From positions 3,281,891 to 3,345,890 of the forward strand of contig CAJFCJ010000002.1 of NCBI GenBank assembly GCA_904063045.1: 64,000 bases of DNA. Direction: 5' to 3'. The notes beneath the pieces are model-generated. The model made no database searches. It saw only the letters and a list, made by a program, of their open reading frames with translations, and had not been told where the DNA came from. Source of the DNA: Dimorphilus gyrociliatus (taxonomy: Eukaryota > Annelida > Polychaeta > Dinophilidae). Positions within the stretch are counted from its first letter, which is position 1. Each line of letters opens with the position of its first letter. This document shows positions 14,013 to 25,300 of the stretch, in pieces. The position numbers and the translations under genes were made by a program.

Positions 14013-16133
14013 GGGGAAGCAGAATGGGTAGGAAGGGAAGAGGAAAGAAACAGAATAGGTATAATAAAATCTATTTAAACGATACTCTATAACCTTCTCA
14101 GTCCGCAATTATAAATTCACTGTTTAAACGTAAGAAGTAAACTTAAAACGATTGATTGTAATTATATTTTATATATTGGATGTACTTTGACAAAGCGCAC
14201 CTGGAAAAGTAAAATGACAATGTAACATAATTCCCAATACACAATGTCTGAGGTAAGGACCATGAATGGATTTTACACCTGGTATGTGTAAAACATACTC
14301 TTTCTTTTCCTTTGAATGTTTGTAAATAATACTATATTCCAACAATAATTATAACTTTCAATACATTATGTGCAAAACAACGAAAATATAAGAGTACACT
14401 TCGTAAGTCAGCTGCACTAAGTTCTTATTAACCTTTTCAGTAAAAAAAAACCCCACAACGTATTCGTATATATAAAATTTCTCTTATCAAAGGTTTCAAA
14501 CAATTTGTTTGTCCAAGAATACAATCGGCTTAAAACGGGGATTAAATGGTACAGATAGTTTTTTTTATAAGAGGCTTTTAAATTGATTTAAAACAAAAAA
14601 AAAACTTCCTTTCTTACTTAAGAATTTTTATATAAATTTGAAGAAACCTGCTTCGTAAAAACAAATAGAAGCATTGGCCAGCTTTGTATCATTTTTACTG
14701 TATACATTAATCCCTAAAAATACATTACAGAAAATATAAATACTTTATTAGATAGTTTATCCTTTCGTTCTTTTTTTTTGACTTGGTATATCTTGATTGA
14801 AGTTGGATATTTTTGAAAAACAAATCCTGCTGAATTAAAGGGTTAAAGCCTCTTTGTTAATACGCTTTCTTTGTGAAAATACATGTTGTATTTTCTAATT
14901 ATCATGTCTGTAACTTTATAAATTTGCTATTGAATGGAAGACACATTGTTCAGTTAATATAAAAATACGCTACATAATATAAAAGCATGTATATATTACC
15001 ACAATTTAAGTGAAGAAAAATGGATCAATAGTTAAAAAGTACGGATCAAACTCTACATACTATCCTTTTAAGTTGCATGATATCTTTTACATGATTAAGG
15101 GGGATAGCCACGAACACTGACATAAATCAGAAAGATATACTGTTGTTAATAATAGCTGTTAAATAATGTCAATGAATTTATTGACTTTTATTTGTTACTC
15201 TGAAGTACTTTTCTTACTGTTCCATGACAAGCATCTCTTAATCTAAAATTCTAATCATAGTTAGCCGGCTAATTAATGTAATTGTAACTGTTTAGTAGTA
15301 TTGGATGAACAAAAGCGAAAGATAATACTTCACATACTAAACACAATGGACTCAGAACTGCTTCTCTTGGCTTATATGACCCGTATAGTTTCTTCTTATA
15401 TAGATGCATACTGTAATCAATATATATATTAGTATATACAGTATGCAAATGCTCATAAACGTAAATGCGAATAGATGGTAAAGTTTTGACATATAGTACT
15501 ATTAATTGGTCGGGTTTTTCTTGCTCCGGTAATTAATTTAACGGCTCTTTGAACATAATTTTATAACCGGCGGCGTCTCTGTGGCTTGAAGATATCTCAT
15601 ATCGTTTGTAAAGATTTACTAAATAGGAGGTTTATAGGATAAAAATTTCCCTCCTTCCTCTCCCTCAAGAGTAACTGGCGTTTAATATACGAAGAATTAA
15701 TTAATGTAAGTCAGCCAATTACTATAATTACTATGGAAGCACATCGTTTAGAATCTTACACGTGAGGAGAACGTGTAGTGCCACACCCTCTTTCTATATT
15801 ATAAAAACATACATAAGGGCGTCTCTTACCCCCGGCAAAGTTTTTTGTTCGTGTAAGGCGTTTTGCGCTTTCAGAGCACTTTCTTTTGAGCAATACGTTA
15901 AAAAGGCACATCCTGTAAAGTAAATAAGGATACAACCAAAAAAAATAAACAATTCCTTAAGACATACAGTAGAAAAATCGATTTATACCTTTATGAATAC
16001 CAGTGTACTTATCCTTCAGAATCGTCAACTCGTAAATTTGCCCAAATTCTTCAAAAACTGGTCGTAAATCCTTCTCCTCTAAGCTTCTAGGAATCTGACC
16101 AACGAACAATTTTATAGCGTCTTGATCTTTCAT
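5414..16133 (-). CDS. CELF4: CELF3/4/5/6-type (Bruno-like) RNA-binding protein, six exons
   Basis: CELF proteins bind GU-rich RNA and control alternative splicing, translation and mRNA decay. Exons in transcript order: 15989-16133, 15830-15912, 7565-7613, 6862-6990, 6576-6746, 5414-6123, giving 428 aa. RRM1 (about 6-87) has RNP2 LFVGQI and RNP1 KGCAFLTY. RRM2 (about 96-172) has LFVGML and KGCAFVKF. An Ala/Gln/Thr-rich linker follows. RRM3 (about 343-421) has LFIYHL and KCFGFVSF and ends in the family-typical RPKDANRPY tail. The HEQKTLPG and KLADTEKER segments place it in the CELF3-6 subgroup rather than CELF1/2; the choice of symbol within that subgroup is nominal. All junctions are GT-AG and in phase. 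The start is the first in-frame ATG. The frame stays open upstream to a stop at 16221 without another ATG, so a further 5' exon is possible. Intron 2 is 8.2 kb. Confidence 0.93.
8556..8586. repeat. GA/GAAA-rich microsatellite
   Basis: Imperfect run of GAGA and GAAA units inside CELF intron 2. It reads as UC-rich on the CELF sense strand. Confidence 0.8.
9117..9305. repeat. Polypyrimidine tract with C-runs and CTTTC repeats
   Basis: Nearly pure C/T on the plus strand: C-runs first, then CTTT/CCTTT repeats and short CT repeats. The CELF sense strand is therefore purine-rich here with several G-runs. The overlapping open frames are low-complexity artefacts. Confidence 0.85.
10255..10560. promoter_or_regulatory. 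CpG-rich island in CELF intron 2 (possible enhancer or alternative promoter)
   Basis: A 300-bp patch unusually rich in C, G and CpG for this AT-rich intron. On the plus strand it shows a CRE-like TGACGTTA near 10323, a TATAAAA near 10371 and three or four copies of CGACGCCT/CGACGCTT. The start of a long plus-strand open frame here (10322-10669) is GTG, so I do not call a gene. Regulatory function is inferred from composition only. Confidence 0.35.
10592..10603 (-). promoter_or_regulatory. CTCF-like motif (CACTAGATGGCG)
   Basis: The minus strand reads CACTAGATGGCG, which closely resembles the CTCF core (C-A-C/G-T/C-AG-A/G-GGC). It sits at the edge of the CpG-rich patch in CELF intron 2. Binding is inferred from sequence only. 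Confidence 0.4.
11790..11813. repeat. AT dinucleotide repeat
   Basis: Pure TA run within CELF intron 2. Confidence 0.9.
12071..12099. repeat. AT dinucleotide repeat
   Basis: Pure AT run within CELF intron 2. Confidence 0.9.
12633..12835. repeat. CT microsatellite (plus strand)
   Basis: Interrupted CT tract with a long uninterrupted core at about 12700-12757. Several overlapping Ser/Leu-rich or Arg/Glu-rich open frames on both strands are artefacts of it. It is complementary to the GA tract about 1.1 kb further on. Confidence 0.95.
13845..14020. repeat. GA microsatellite (plus strand)
   Basis: Interrupted GA/GAAA/GGGA tract with a pure GA core at about 13948-14008. It reads as a UC-rich stretch on the CELF sense strand and is complementary to the CT tract at 12.6-12.8 kb. 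Confidence 0.95.
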
Positions 16134-18109
16134 TCTCCTCTTCGTGAGTTTGTCTGACGTTCCACGCCCTTCTTTTTCCAAACGAGATGCGCACGCGCAT
16201 GTATTAAAACTAAAATAGGCCTATTTACAGTTTGTATTTGTTTATAAAAGATGAATGTTAAAACACGCCTTAAGCTACATATAATTTAAAGGGTTAACTT
16301 GCTTTTTGGAGTCGGTTAATTGTTTCATGACGGAGAGAGGAGAGAGTGCGACTTATAAGTAATTTTTCGCGTGATTAATAAGTAAATAAGCAAGTTTACG
16401 TGCTTATAATAAATGTTTAATTAAGCAGAAAGAAGATAAAGATGAAAAAAATTCAATATTGAATTTTTACATTCGCACCAAAAAGAATATTTTACAGCTA
16501 TTATATTAATAGATCTTTACGTACGCGTTTAGGTAGAGCACATACACTTGTATGCAATGTGTAAAACACGGTGTTTACTCTCCAGTTCCCACCGGTTGTT
16601 CGCTCTGTTATACAGTTATTTTTCTCTTTCGCATTTAAATGCTTTATGTGCACATCTAAATGTATTTTTACAATAGAAATTATAAATTCTTGTTTTATTG
16701 TTTATATATTATATATAAAGAAAGCAAACTTTTAATATTATTCAATTTTCAATCTACAATGTCAATTTATTTCATCTTTTAAATGCAAATCATATGTCTA
16801 TAAAAAGTGTAATTTACTTGTGCATCATTATATCTTTTTAAAAGAGATATAAGATGGTGAATTCTATAGAAAAATTGGTAGAGCTTTTTCTTCTTCTTTT
16901 CCTCCTTGACAAACATTGCTGTTTGTGTTTTTTAGATTTATATGTGTACATTATATTTAGTTTATACAGTATATATATTATATACCGATATATGCATATA
17001 TATAATTATATACAGTATATGTATATGCACATTCTATCCAAATACGAATGTACACGTGCTTGTGTACATAATACAATATAGACATTATTTTAGACACAAT
17101 ACATAGAGCTATATTTGTTTTTGTATACTTTTTCACGTTTTCCAGGCAGCGAATTACAAAGAAGTAAAGAGACGCGGTAATTGTTAGATTTTAGCAAATT
17201 AGTCTGCCATATAAATGTATACATAGAAAGTAAACATTTCAGATGCGAATGTGTTTTTTTATAGACTCTAATAATCTATACCATTTTAGGATCTATCCTT
17301 TTTAAATAGTGCTAATTAAGCATAAATTTTCAAAATTTGTTGTGTTTAAAGGCACTAGAACTAGATATATATACTGTATATATATATAGATTTATGTATC
17401 TATGTACAGCGCTTACACTTTCATATATATATAGTATAATACTGTCTAATATGACAAACCAAGATTAGAGAACAGATAAGAACAGATTAATGAAACTAAA
17501 CAAATAAACAATGATAAATAATACGTTAAGCGTTTCTTTTTTTCTGTACATATACATAGCGTGTGGAGATTAAGTAAATGTTTCGTAAAATAAATTACAT
17601 CGTACTAAAGAGAGTGTAGACTAATCTACTGTGGTTCGATTTTGCCTATTAGAAAAGGACGTACATGTCGCTTAGGCGACATATTTACGATTATTATATC
17701 ATTATTTATTCAAACTGTCTTCCATCAATGACCCGGTGTTTGTATCGTTTATCCTGGTTAATTACTCATTTATAATTATGAACATTGTTTAAATAGTCTA
17801 CTTTAAAATAGCTGATTCTGAAAAATTATTATACAATTTTTCAACCTAGTTATTACAATAAGCTAGTACAATCGTAATTGTTTATATTTAAATATTAGCT
17901 AATTATGCATATCATTGTTTTTATTTATTTAGTCTATAATATTAGCTTCTTTTTAGAATTAATAACGGAAATTAAAAGTTATGGAAATAATTGTAAGAGT
18001 TAAGAAGAAAAAGAAAGGGGGAAGGGAGGGGGTTTTCTAGAATGATATAATAGATGCTTTCTTTGTTTCGTTCTTTCTCCCTTTAAACAGCCACCCCCGT
18101 GCGTTCGTG

Positions 18110-18215
18110 CGTTTTCTCTGTGTGTCAGCCTTTCGCTTGAGCTTCTCTCCCCGTTTCTCTACCTACCCCCTACCCTCCCCCTACCTCGCCTCTCCCTCTC
18201 GCTCTCTATTTTACT
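18110..18215. repeat. C-rich pyrimidine tract
   Basis: Runs of CCCC separated by TA or T on the plus strand, flanked by CT-rich sequence. A GGGGGAAGGGAGGGGG stretch sits 90 bases earlier at about 18017-18032. The two G/C-run patches lie close together in otherwise AT-rich DNA. Confidence 0.7.
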
Positions 18216-19241
18216 TATCTCTTTCAATTTCCTAAACTTCTGACTGATAATCAATCACTTTGGGCGAGTGCTTATCTGACAAAAATTTATCGTATAGGTA
18301 GTATTTGTTGCCGAAATAATGATTAGGTAACGTTCGTAGGTAGTATACAATCAGCTCCATCTGTCGTTCATCCATATGAAAAAGCAGGTGGTGATTTTAT
18401 CAACAAGGGGCCAGGTGATGATTATTTTCAAGTTCATATTGGAATTGAACAAATAAAAAATTGAATACTAGATACTGTTACACTCTTAAATTATTGAATA
18501 TTCTTTTATTCATATTGATCCCGTTATAAAATTCTATCATACTGCTTTACAAAAAGACTTTAGCGGAAATTAAAAAATAAATCGCCCTTTTTCTCTATAG
18601 ACGCTTATCTATTCATTCATATTTTTCTCGGAAAATTGTTCTTTAACAAATAATTGCTGACAGTCTTCTTACGAAACCTAAGCAAAACATTTGTTTAATC
18701 CTTTGTTCAGTTTAGAATATTATGCAATCTACTTTTCTCTTAACAATGTACTTAGTTAACACCTTTTTTCTTTATAATATGACACCTGTTTTGAATCCTT
18801 CTTATTTAAATAACAATATCATTATTAAGGACGCAACTAGACGCTTTTTTAATGAGAGAATTTCTTTTAGTTCTGAGGAAGAAAACTACGTGACAAAAGA
18901 CTAATAAACTACTTTAAAATATTCTCCGCGGCATTGCAAAATGAGCAAAGACTTGTTAATTAGACAGTTGATAATTAACAACAGTTATTATTTATTAAAA
19001 ATTTAGTGTTTGTACTTAATTTATTACATAGTCATTAGCTTTTAATAAACCCTCTCTAACTATTTTCTATAAATATGTTAATCTTACTTAAAAGCGTAAT
19101 AGCATATTATAATATTATACAGACTGTTTCCCTAATTGAAAGCTTTAAAACTGTTATTATAGGTGATAAAAGTTAAATTCTGATTCCATAGATCATAGTT
19201 CACGTTTCTCATCTCATTAGTAGAATAGCTTCCTTACGAAT

Positions 19242-19246
<5 letters not shown>

Positions 19247-19279
<33 letters not shown>
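19247..19279. repeat. GA dinucleotide repeat
   Basis: Near-perfect GA run in the gap between CELF and myosin XV. Confidence 0.9.
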
Positions 19280-19281
<2 letters not shown>

Positions 19282-22184
19282 GCAGGAACACAGGCAGATA
19301 GATAGACTATTATATTTTAATAGAAGCGTAAGAATAACCCTTCCAAAGTATCAGGATGTCAGTGAATGTACAAAACGAGCTGAAAGAAAATTAAATACAA
19401 TACAGATTTCATATTTCTTCAAGTCTAAAATGAGTAATTTATCAATAAGATAGAAGAGTTCTTTTTTATTTTAGCAGAGTTAAAGATTTTTACTAGTAAA
19501 TCTTAGTTAAAGATTCTTCAAAACAGACAACATTAAAGGCAAGTATAAATAGTATTTGAAAAAAAATATTACTTAGACAGGTAATATAGGTCTAATACTT
19601 TGAAATCAAATTTAATCCTTTGTAGCGAAAGCTTTTTATGCGTTTAATGGCTTATATATGCGTTTCATTTGTACTCTTCTCAAAATAAGAAGTTTTGTAT
19701 TATAAATTACATATAATTTTAAATCCCTCATATTTCTTGATACTTTTTTCTATTATAATTATTAAAAGATGCTAAACTCTCAACTATATTATACGATTGG
19801 GTGATTGGGTAGAGAATTAATTCAGTATAACTAAAGGAAATAAGAAGATACCTGCGTGGATAGTTGTTTTATGGGAAATATATTTTCTAGACAATCCAAG
19901 TCTGTCAAAACTTTTACTCCATCCCAATGAATGAACAGCTGTAGTGAGTATTTACCAGTACCTAGAAATGGATTTCGGTACTGATATCATCTCAATACAA
20001 ACAAACTATACGCAATGCATTATCTAAAAAACGCACATCTGTCTAAAAAACCAGCATTGTATACACTACAAACACAGTTAGATATAATTAGATACATTGC
20101 AGTTTTTATAATTAAAATGTAATATAGTATATGTGTATTTAAAAAATATACATTAATCATTATCAACTTTACTCTTGGTTATAGGTTTCTATAGGTGTCT
20201 ATTATCAAAACTTCTGGTTCTCTAACTATATGGTGCCTTATGAAAAAATGTAAGAAACATTATTAAAAGAATCTTATAACTAGCTTTTCATTCTGTATAA
20301 TAAAGAAGTAAAGTAATTGCATGGAAATATGAGACGTTTTACCGACTTACTTTCTATGTTTGCGGTTTATTAACAATTGAGAATTGTTTCTCATAGAATG
20401 ACAAACTCATTACTTCTTTATTATTCTAATTATATTTACAAGAATTATATATAAATATAATAATGTAGTTTCATTATTATCTTTTCAAGCCTTGAATAAC
20501 GAATGAAGATAATAAAAGTTATTAGTTTTTAATGTGGAGAACTTGTAATTTTTTGTTATAAATGGAAGAAAAGCATATATCAATTTAGAAAATGTATAGA
20601 TTTCAGCTTGAGGCATTTTTTTTACATTAATAGTATTAGAACTTGACACATTGTCATTTATCATAAAGGTAATTTTTTAATTTTTTTTCCTTAGCATAGA
20701 AATATAAAGATTTATTGATAATTGATTCATCAAATACATATAACTGTGACAGAGGTAAAGATTTCTTAATATAATACTTTACGGAAAGGGTTTAATGGTA
20801 TTAATATAGATTAAAAAGGCTAATGGATATTAGCAGCAACACATGACGCAAATCAAGATATTCTCCGCTAACGTAAAGTGCAGATTGTATAGACTTTTCC
20901 TTAGAAAAGTCGTCTGATAAAGCTTAAATACATGATTTTTAGGAACATGTGAAAAGTATCGAATAATATCTATCTTTCCTTTAATACATAAGGTATTAAG
21001 TTTAAATTAAGGGAATAAGAGAATAAATAATTTTGATAATGATACAACAGATTTGATAATAATATAGTTCATAGATCAATATCTATAGAAAAGATACTCC
21101 TGTTTCTAAATGGGTGAGATTTGAATTTCTTATTTTTTCAGTTGTAATTGGATATATATATAAATGTCTATTTATAAACTTTACCAACACAAACAAAAAA
21201 TTAACACGAATAAAGCAGAGTCGAGATAATTATTTAAAATATGATTAGGTTTTTTATTTCTCCTTCTCATATTTTAACACAAATCTTACTTGGAAATGAT
21301 TACTTGTTCAATATATAATGTACATTGGGAATTTTAAGTTCTTGACATTTCTTGGTATTCTCTCAAGGTATTTCCTTTGGTACTAGATTCTCAAATGTTT
21401 AGAAAGAGTGCATTTAATTTTTCTACTTTGCACTCGGAATTACTCTTATTATTCGTGTGAATTTTTACCGTTTTATTCTCTGGAGTTTTTTTTATCATAT
21501 AATACAAACAATACAAAGGTATAGAATGCTAATAAACCCAAATACAATAAAAGCAATTGGTAATATAATATAAAATTTTGCTAAAGTTGGGGTAACTGTG
21601 AAAGTTGAGCATCTATTCTTTCTATTAATTTGATTTCCTTCTTGTACAATTACTAGTATTATAAAAGAAATAAACTAGTTAAATGACCAGAGTAAAATTG
21701 TTCCCTTTTTGTTATCATACTTGTGGGTTCCTATAGCCTGTGAGTAATTATGAATCGTCCAGGTGTTCCACACTGAATTGAGTCTACTTTAAGGTATAAG
21801 AAGAATAAGTTTCCTCCGTAATATGTCTTTATTACAATTGTATAAATCATCAATTATCGCATTAAAAATTGAGAAATGATTAACTTAAATCCTGAAATAA
21901 ATAGATTTGCAATGTGAATAATTATCGGCGTTGTTTAAGTGATTCTTTTTTATCCGCCTATTCCTCTTATAAGGTAAACTTTATGTTTGTTAGTTAGTGT
22001 ACACTGCTTTCCTTTTCATAAATATTTGTATAAAAGTGTTGCATTAAGGCTTTTCATTAAGAATATATAACAAAGCCTAAAGAAAAATTGGTTTGCACTT
22101 CTAAACTTTTCTAATGTTAGATGCAATTTTCTTTAGTTTTTTGCATTAAGTCTTATAAAATATTAAGACAATCTTTTATATTTG

Positions 22185-22190
22185 TTTATT
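22185..22190 (-). terminator. Candidate polyadenylation signal of myosin XV
   Basis: AATAAA on the minus strand about 190 bases past the myosin XV stop codon, a usual distance for a compact 3' UTR. This is sequence evidence only. Confidence 0.45.
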
Positions 22191-22381
22191 TGGATTTAAA
22201 TAAAAAAAAGAGCACTGACAAACAAATCTATCAAATTATATTCTTTATCAAGCACCATCTTGCTCTGTTACAGGATCAATCAATCACATTAACTATTTAT
22301 AATTATATAGATTTTTAAAGTTCATCGTTCAAAGTTATATTTGTAAATTTTTTAATAAAAATTATAAAATTAATTGAATTA

Positions 22382-25300
22382 TTACTTCTTATTTTTTATC
22401 CTAACGTATTGTGCAATTAATGACGAAATATCGGCACCCTGAAGAAAAATTTGAAATCATTAAGTATACATTGTTAACATAATAATAGAAATTATTTTAT
22501 ATTTATACTTGATTTGTTTGTATTCTAGTGATTTTTTGTTGCATCAAGTCACCACATCTTAAATCTAACCAATGCTTTCCTTCAGATACATAATGATGAG
22601 CAGCAACAACTTTAGTTAAGCTATAGGTGACAAGAGTTTCCTGTTGGGAAAATTATTAATATAATTGAAGATTTATATATCTTATATCTTGTTGTTTACT
22701 TACGTGAGTTTTTGAGTGTAAAAAGTGAACGCCATGTTTATTTATAGCAATTAAACATTCGTTCTGAACTCTTGGATCATTAACACTCTGAAAAATTTAG
22801 TAAAAGAAATAATTAATACTTTAATAAGTCTTAATAGTAAAATTCATTCTTTACCTTGGCTGAAAAAAAGGTTGTACCAAAAAGAGACCAATTGGATAAT
22901 ATTTCTATAAGATTTAAGAAAGAAAAATAGATTATTACTTTAGAATATATGGAATATACAGCATTTACACATATTCAAATAAAGTAGATAATAAAAGAAA
23001 CAATCTTATTTATATCTCACCTAAGAATAGTTTCTTTGATTGCAGAGGATCTAATGAATATTCATCTGCATAAAAATTAATCATCTTTCTCCACCTATCT
23101 GGATTCATGTCATCCCAATGCAAAGCATTCATTGGAACAAGATATCTAACTTGATCCGATGAATCGAGAAAAACTTTTTCGGAAGCGAGCAGTTGAAGTG
23201 CCGCTAATTTAGCAATATGCTTCCTCGTTTCAGAAGTAATAGGCTCAGAAGTTACTAGAAGTAGACCGTCATCGTAATCTAAAACGCTCTGAGTATACAT
23301 CACGTCTAAGTAGAGTGGAATAGCTTCCTTCAGCCTTAAGTCAAAAATCCAGGAAGTTCTCTGGAATAAGAGGAAGAAATCTTGGTTTTGCTTTTGGAGT
23401 TCGGTTGTGATGTCAAATATATATTCATTTTCTTCTAATGGCGAATAACGTTTGTCTTTTTCAATTACGTAAAAGATTGAAAATTCTTCTCGTTCCACTG
23501 GCTCAAAGACATTTAATTGTTCGCACAGCTGCTCAATACAATCTTTAACAACAGTAGTACTTTTAATGCTTAAAGTAACAGGAGCTGTTCCAGGAAGCTT
23601 AAAAGTTTGCTTCTTGGCCAGTCTTCCTCTAGTTATGGCTTGAATTTCACTTCTTGATGGCACATTTCTCCTTCCGCCATATGTCGTCGTCTTCCTTAAA
23701 TTACTCAGGACAATTTGAGCGGTGGGTTCATGTTGATTGCTCTCTAAATAATTGAGTAAGTGAGGTCGAAGTTTATCGGAACAGTCAAAGAAGGCTGCTA
23801 CAATGGACATTAAACGCCATCCTTGAACTTCACTTCCGGCCCTTGTACTTCGATTTTTATTAGTTTGTTTAGCCAGTTGACAATATACTTCGTTTCGTAT
23901 ATCACGGGTTTTATAACAGTTCTATTAAAGTAAACAACTATAAAAATTTTGTAAATTCTATATTAACTCCTTTCATACCCTTAAAACTGTTATTACACAG
24001 TCGATTTCTACCATGTTTTGGTCCAGTGGATAATCTCCCATATATTGCATAATTGCTGAAGGTTTCGCAAAAAATTAAATTAATAATGGCGCATTTTCCA
24101 GTATTTTTTCCATCGATTCAGTACATTAAAAAAAAATAAAATTTGTAACTCACCAATGAAACATTCGAGAGCTATTTTATTCATTTCAGGCGATTCATAT
24201 TTAATAAGTGAAACTTGAATGGGTGACTATATATTTTAGTGAAAAAAAGAATAATATTAGTGATCGTTTTTTCTCATATTATGGAAACAAAGATAGAAAG
24301 AAATGTAACACCAAAATAATAACAATAATAATTGTAATAATACAACAATGAAGTTAAATTTTGATTATAAAAAATTTCCTTACCGGTGTCCAACTAACTG
24401 CCTCAACCTCATTAAAATCTTTATACCCTAAAAACAAGAAAAAACAATTGTATATACGGTAACCATAGAAAAGGATATCTTTTATGATTAAAGAGATTAC
24501 ATAGATCTAAGAAAAAAAAAAAGAAAGGAAGAGCAAACAGTAAGCAACTGTAATTTACAAAAAAAAGAGGAAAAAAGAATAAAAAGAGGAATATAGTGAA
24601 CAAGAATGTGAAATTTTAAGAAATGGGGTTAGGATATTAATTTTCTCTCCAACTAAAGGGTTTACAAATTAAATATATTGAACCTTTCTTCTTATCTTCC
24701 ATCTTCTTCATATTTTTTGCCTTTAATGAATTGAGTAACTTAAAAGAACCATGGATCGACCCAGTCTCATCACCTCTTTTCATCTCGTATCTAGATTAAA
24801 TAAAGGGTTCGTCATGCAAAAGGAAGGATTTTTTTTTCATAGAAAAAAGAAAATAATAAATTTAAGTAGGGCAAAAAAAAAAAAACAAGGATAGGTAAAC
24901 TGATTTTCTCTGGAAAATTATCTTTTTCATATATATTTCTAAAAGTATTTAAAAAAAATAGATAAAAAATGATAAATTTACTTCTTAAGGAAATCAGTTA
25001 AAAAAATGTGCAAAAGAGATATTTTTATATGTGTAGGTGTGGGTGTTCTATGTCACCGACTTGTTTATTATTTATATTAATACTTTAATATTTTCAAACA
25101 CTTACATCTGTCTCGCCATCATACATATTTGGAAAGTAACATTTTTGGTTAATTAAAAAAGTAATGATATTAAATTCAGTGTATGACTGACTAGTTTCTT
25201 TTTTGACAATTAATAGATAAAGAAAAAAACATCAAAACCCTAGTCAATGCATCTTGTTTTCTTTTTTAAGTATTAAATATAGAGGAGTAAATATATAACA

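Larger units (their letters stand above)
7614..15829 (-). other. Large second intron of CELF
   Basis: This 8.2-kb intron splits RRM1 between the exon ending in LPG and a 49-base exon beginning [11 protein letters not shown]. It holds a pyrimidine tract (9.1-9.3 kb), a CpG-rich patch (10.25-10.56 kb), AT runs near 11.8 and 12.1 kb, a CT microsatellite (12.6-12.8 kb), a GA microsatellite (13.85-14.02 kb) and an 11-bp-stem hairpin (15405-15447). I saw no coding exon inside it; the open frames are low complexity or lack ATG starts. Confidence 0.85.
16134..22381. other. Gene-poor gap between CELF and myosin XV
   Basis: No coding exon with a recognisable domain was found. The part beside 16.2 kb is the upstream region of CELF and may contain its promoter or an untranslated first exon. 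Other contents are a G-rich/C-rich patch around 18.0-18.2 kb, a GA repeat at 19247-19279, and a 7-bp stem with a TTAG loop at 17665-17682. One ATG-initiated 60-codon frame at 18722-18904 starts with a hydrophobic stretch, but frames of this length are expected by chance in sequence of this composition. The rest is AT-rich and featureless to me. Confidence 0.6.

Noticed and set aside
13749-14108. 119-codon minus-strand open frame over the GA tract
   Set aside because: A translation of the microsatellite; there is no gene evidence.
18722-18904. ATG-initiated 60-codon frame with a hydrophobic start, possible small secreted peptide
   Set aside because: About one frame of this length is expected by chance in a gap of this size and composition. 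It has no cleavage-site pattern or repeat.
25105-25195. Extra myosin XV exon ending at a strong GTAAGT donor
   Set aside because: The flanking exons at 25310 and 24790 join directly in frame (ESYRYEMK), and the one acceptor choice that stays open leaves the wrong phase for the next exon.
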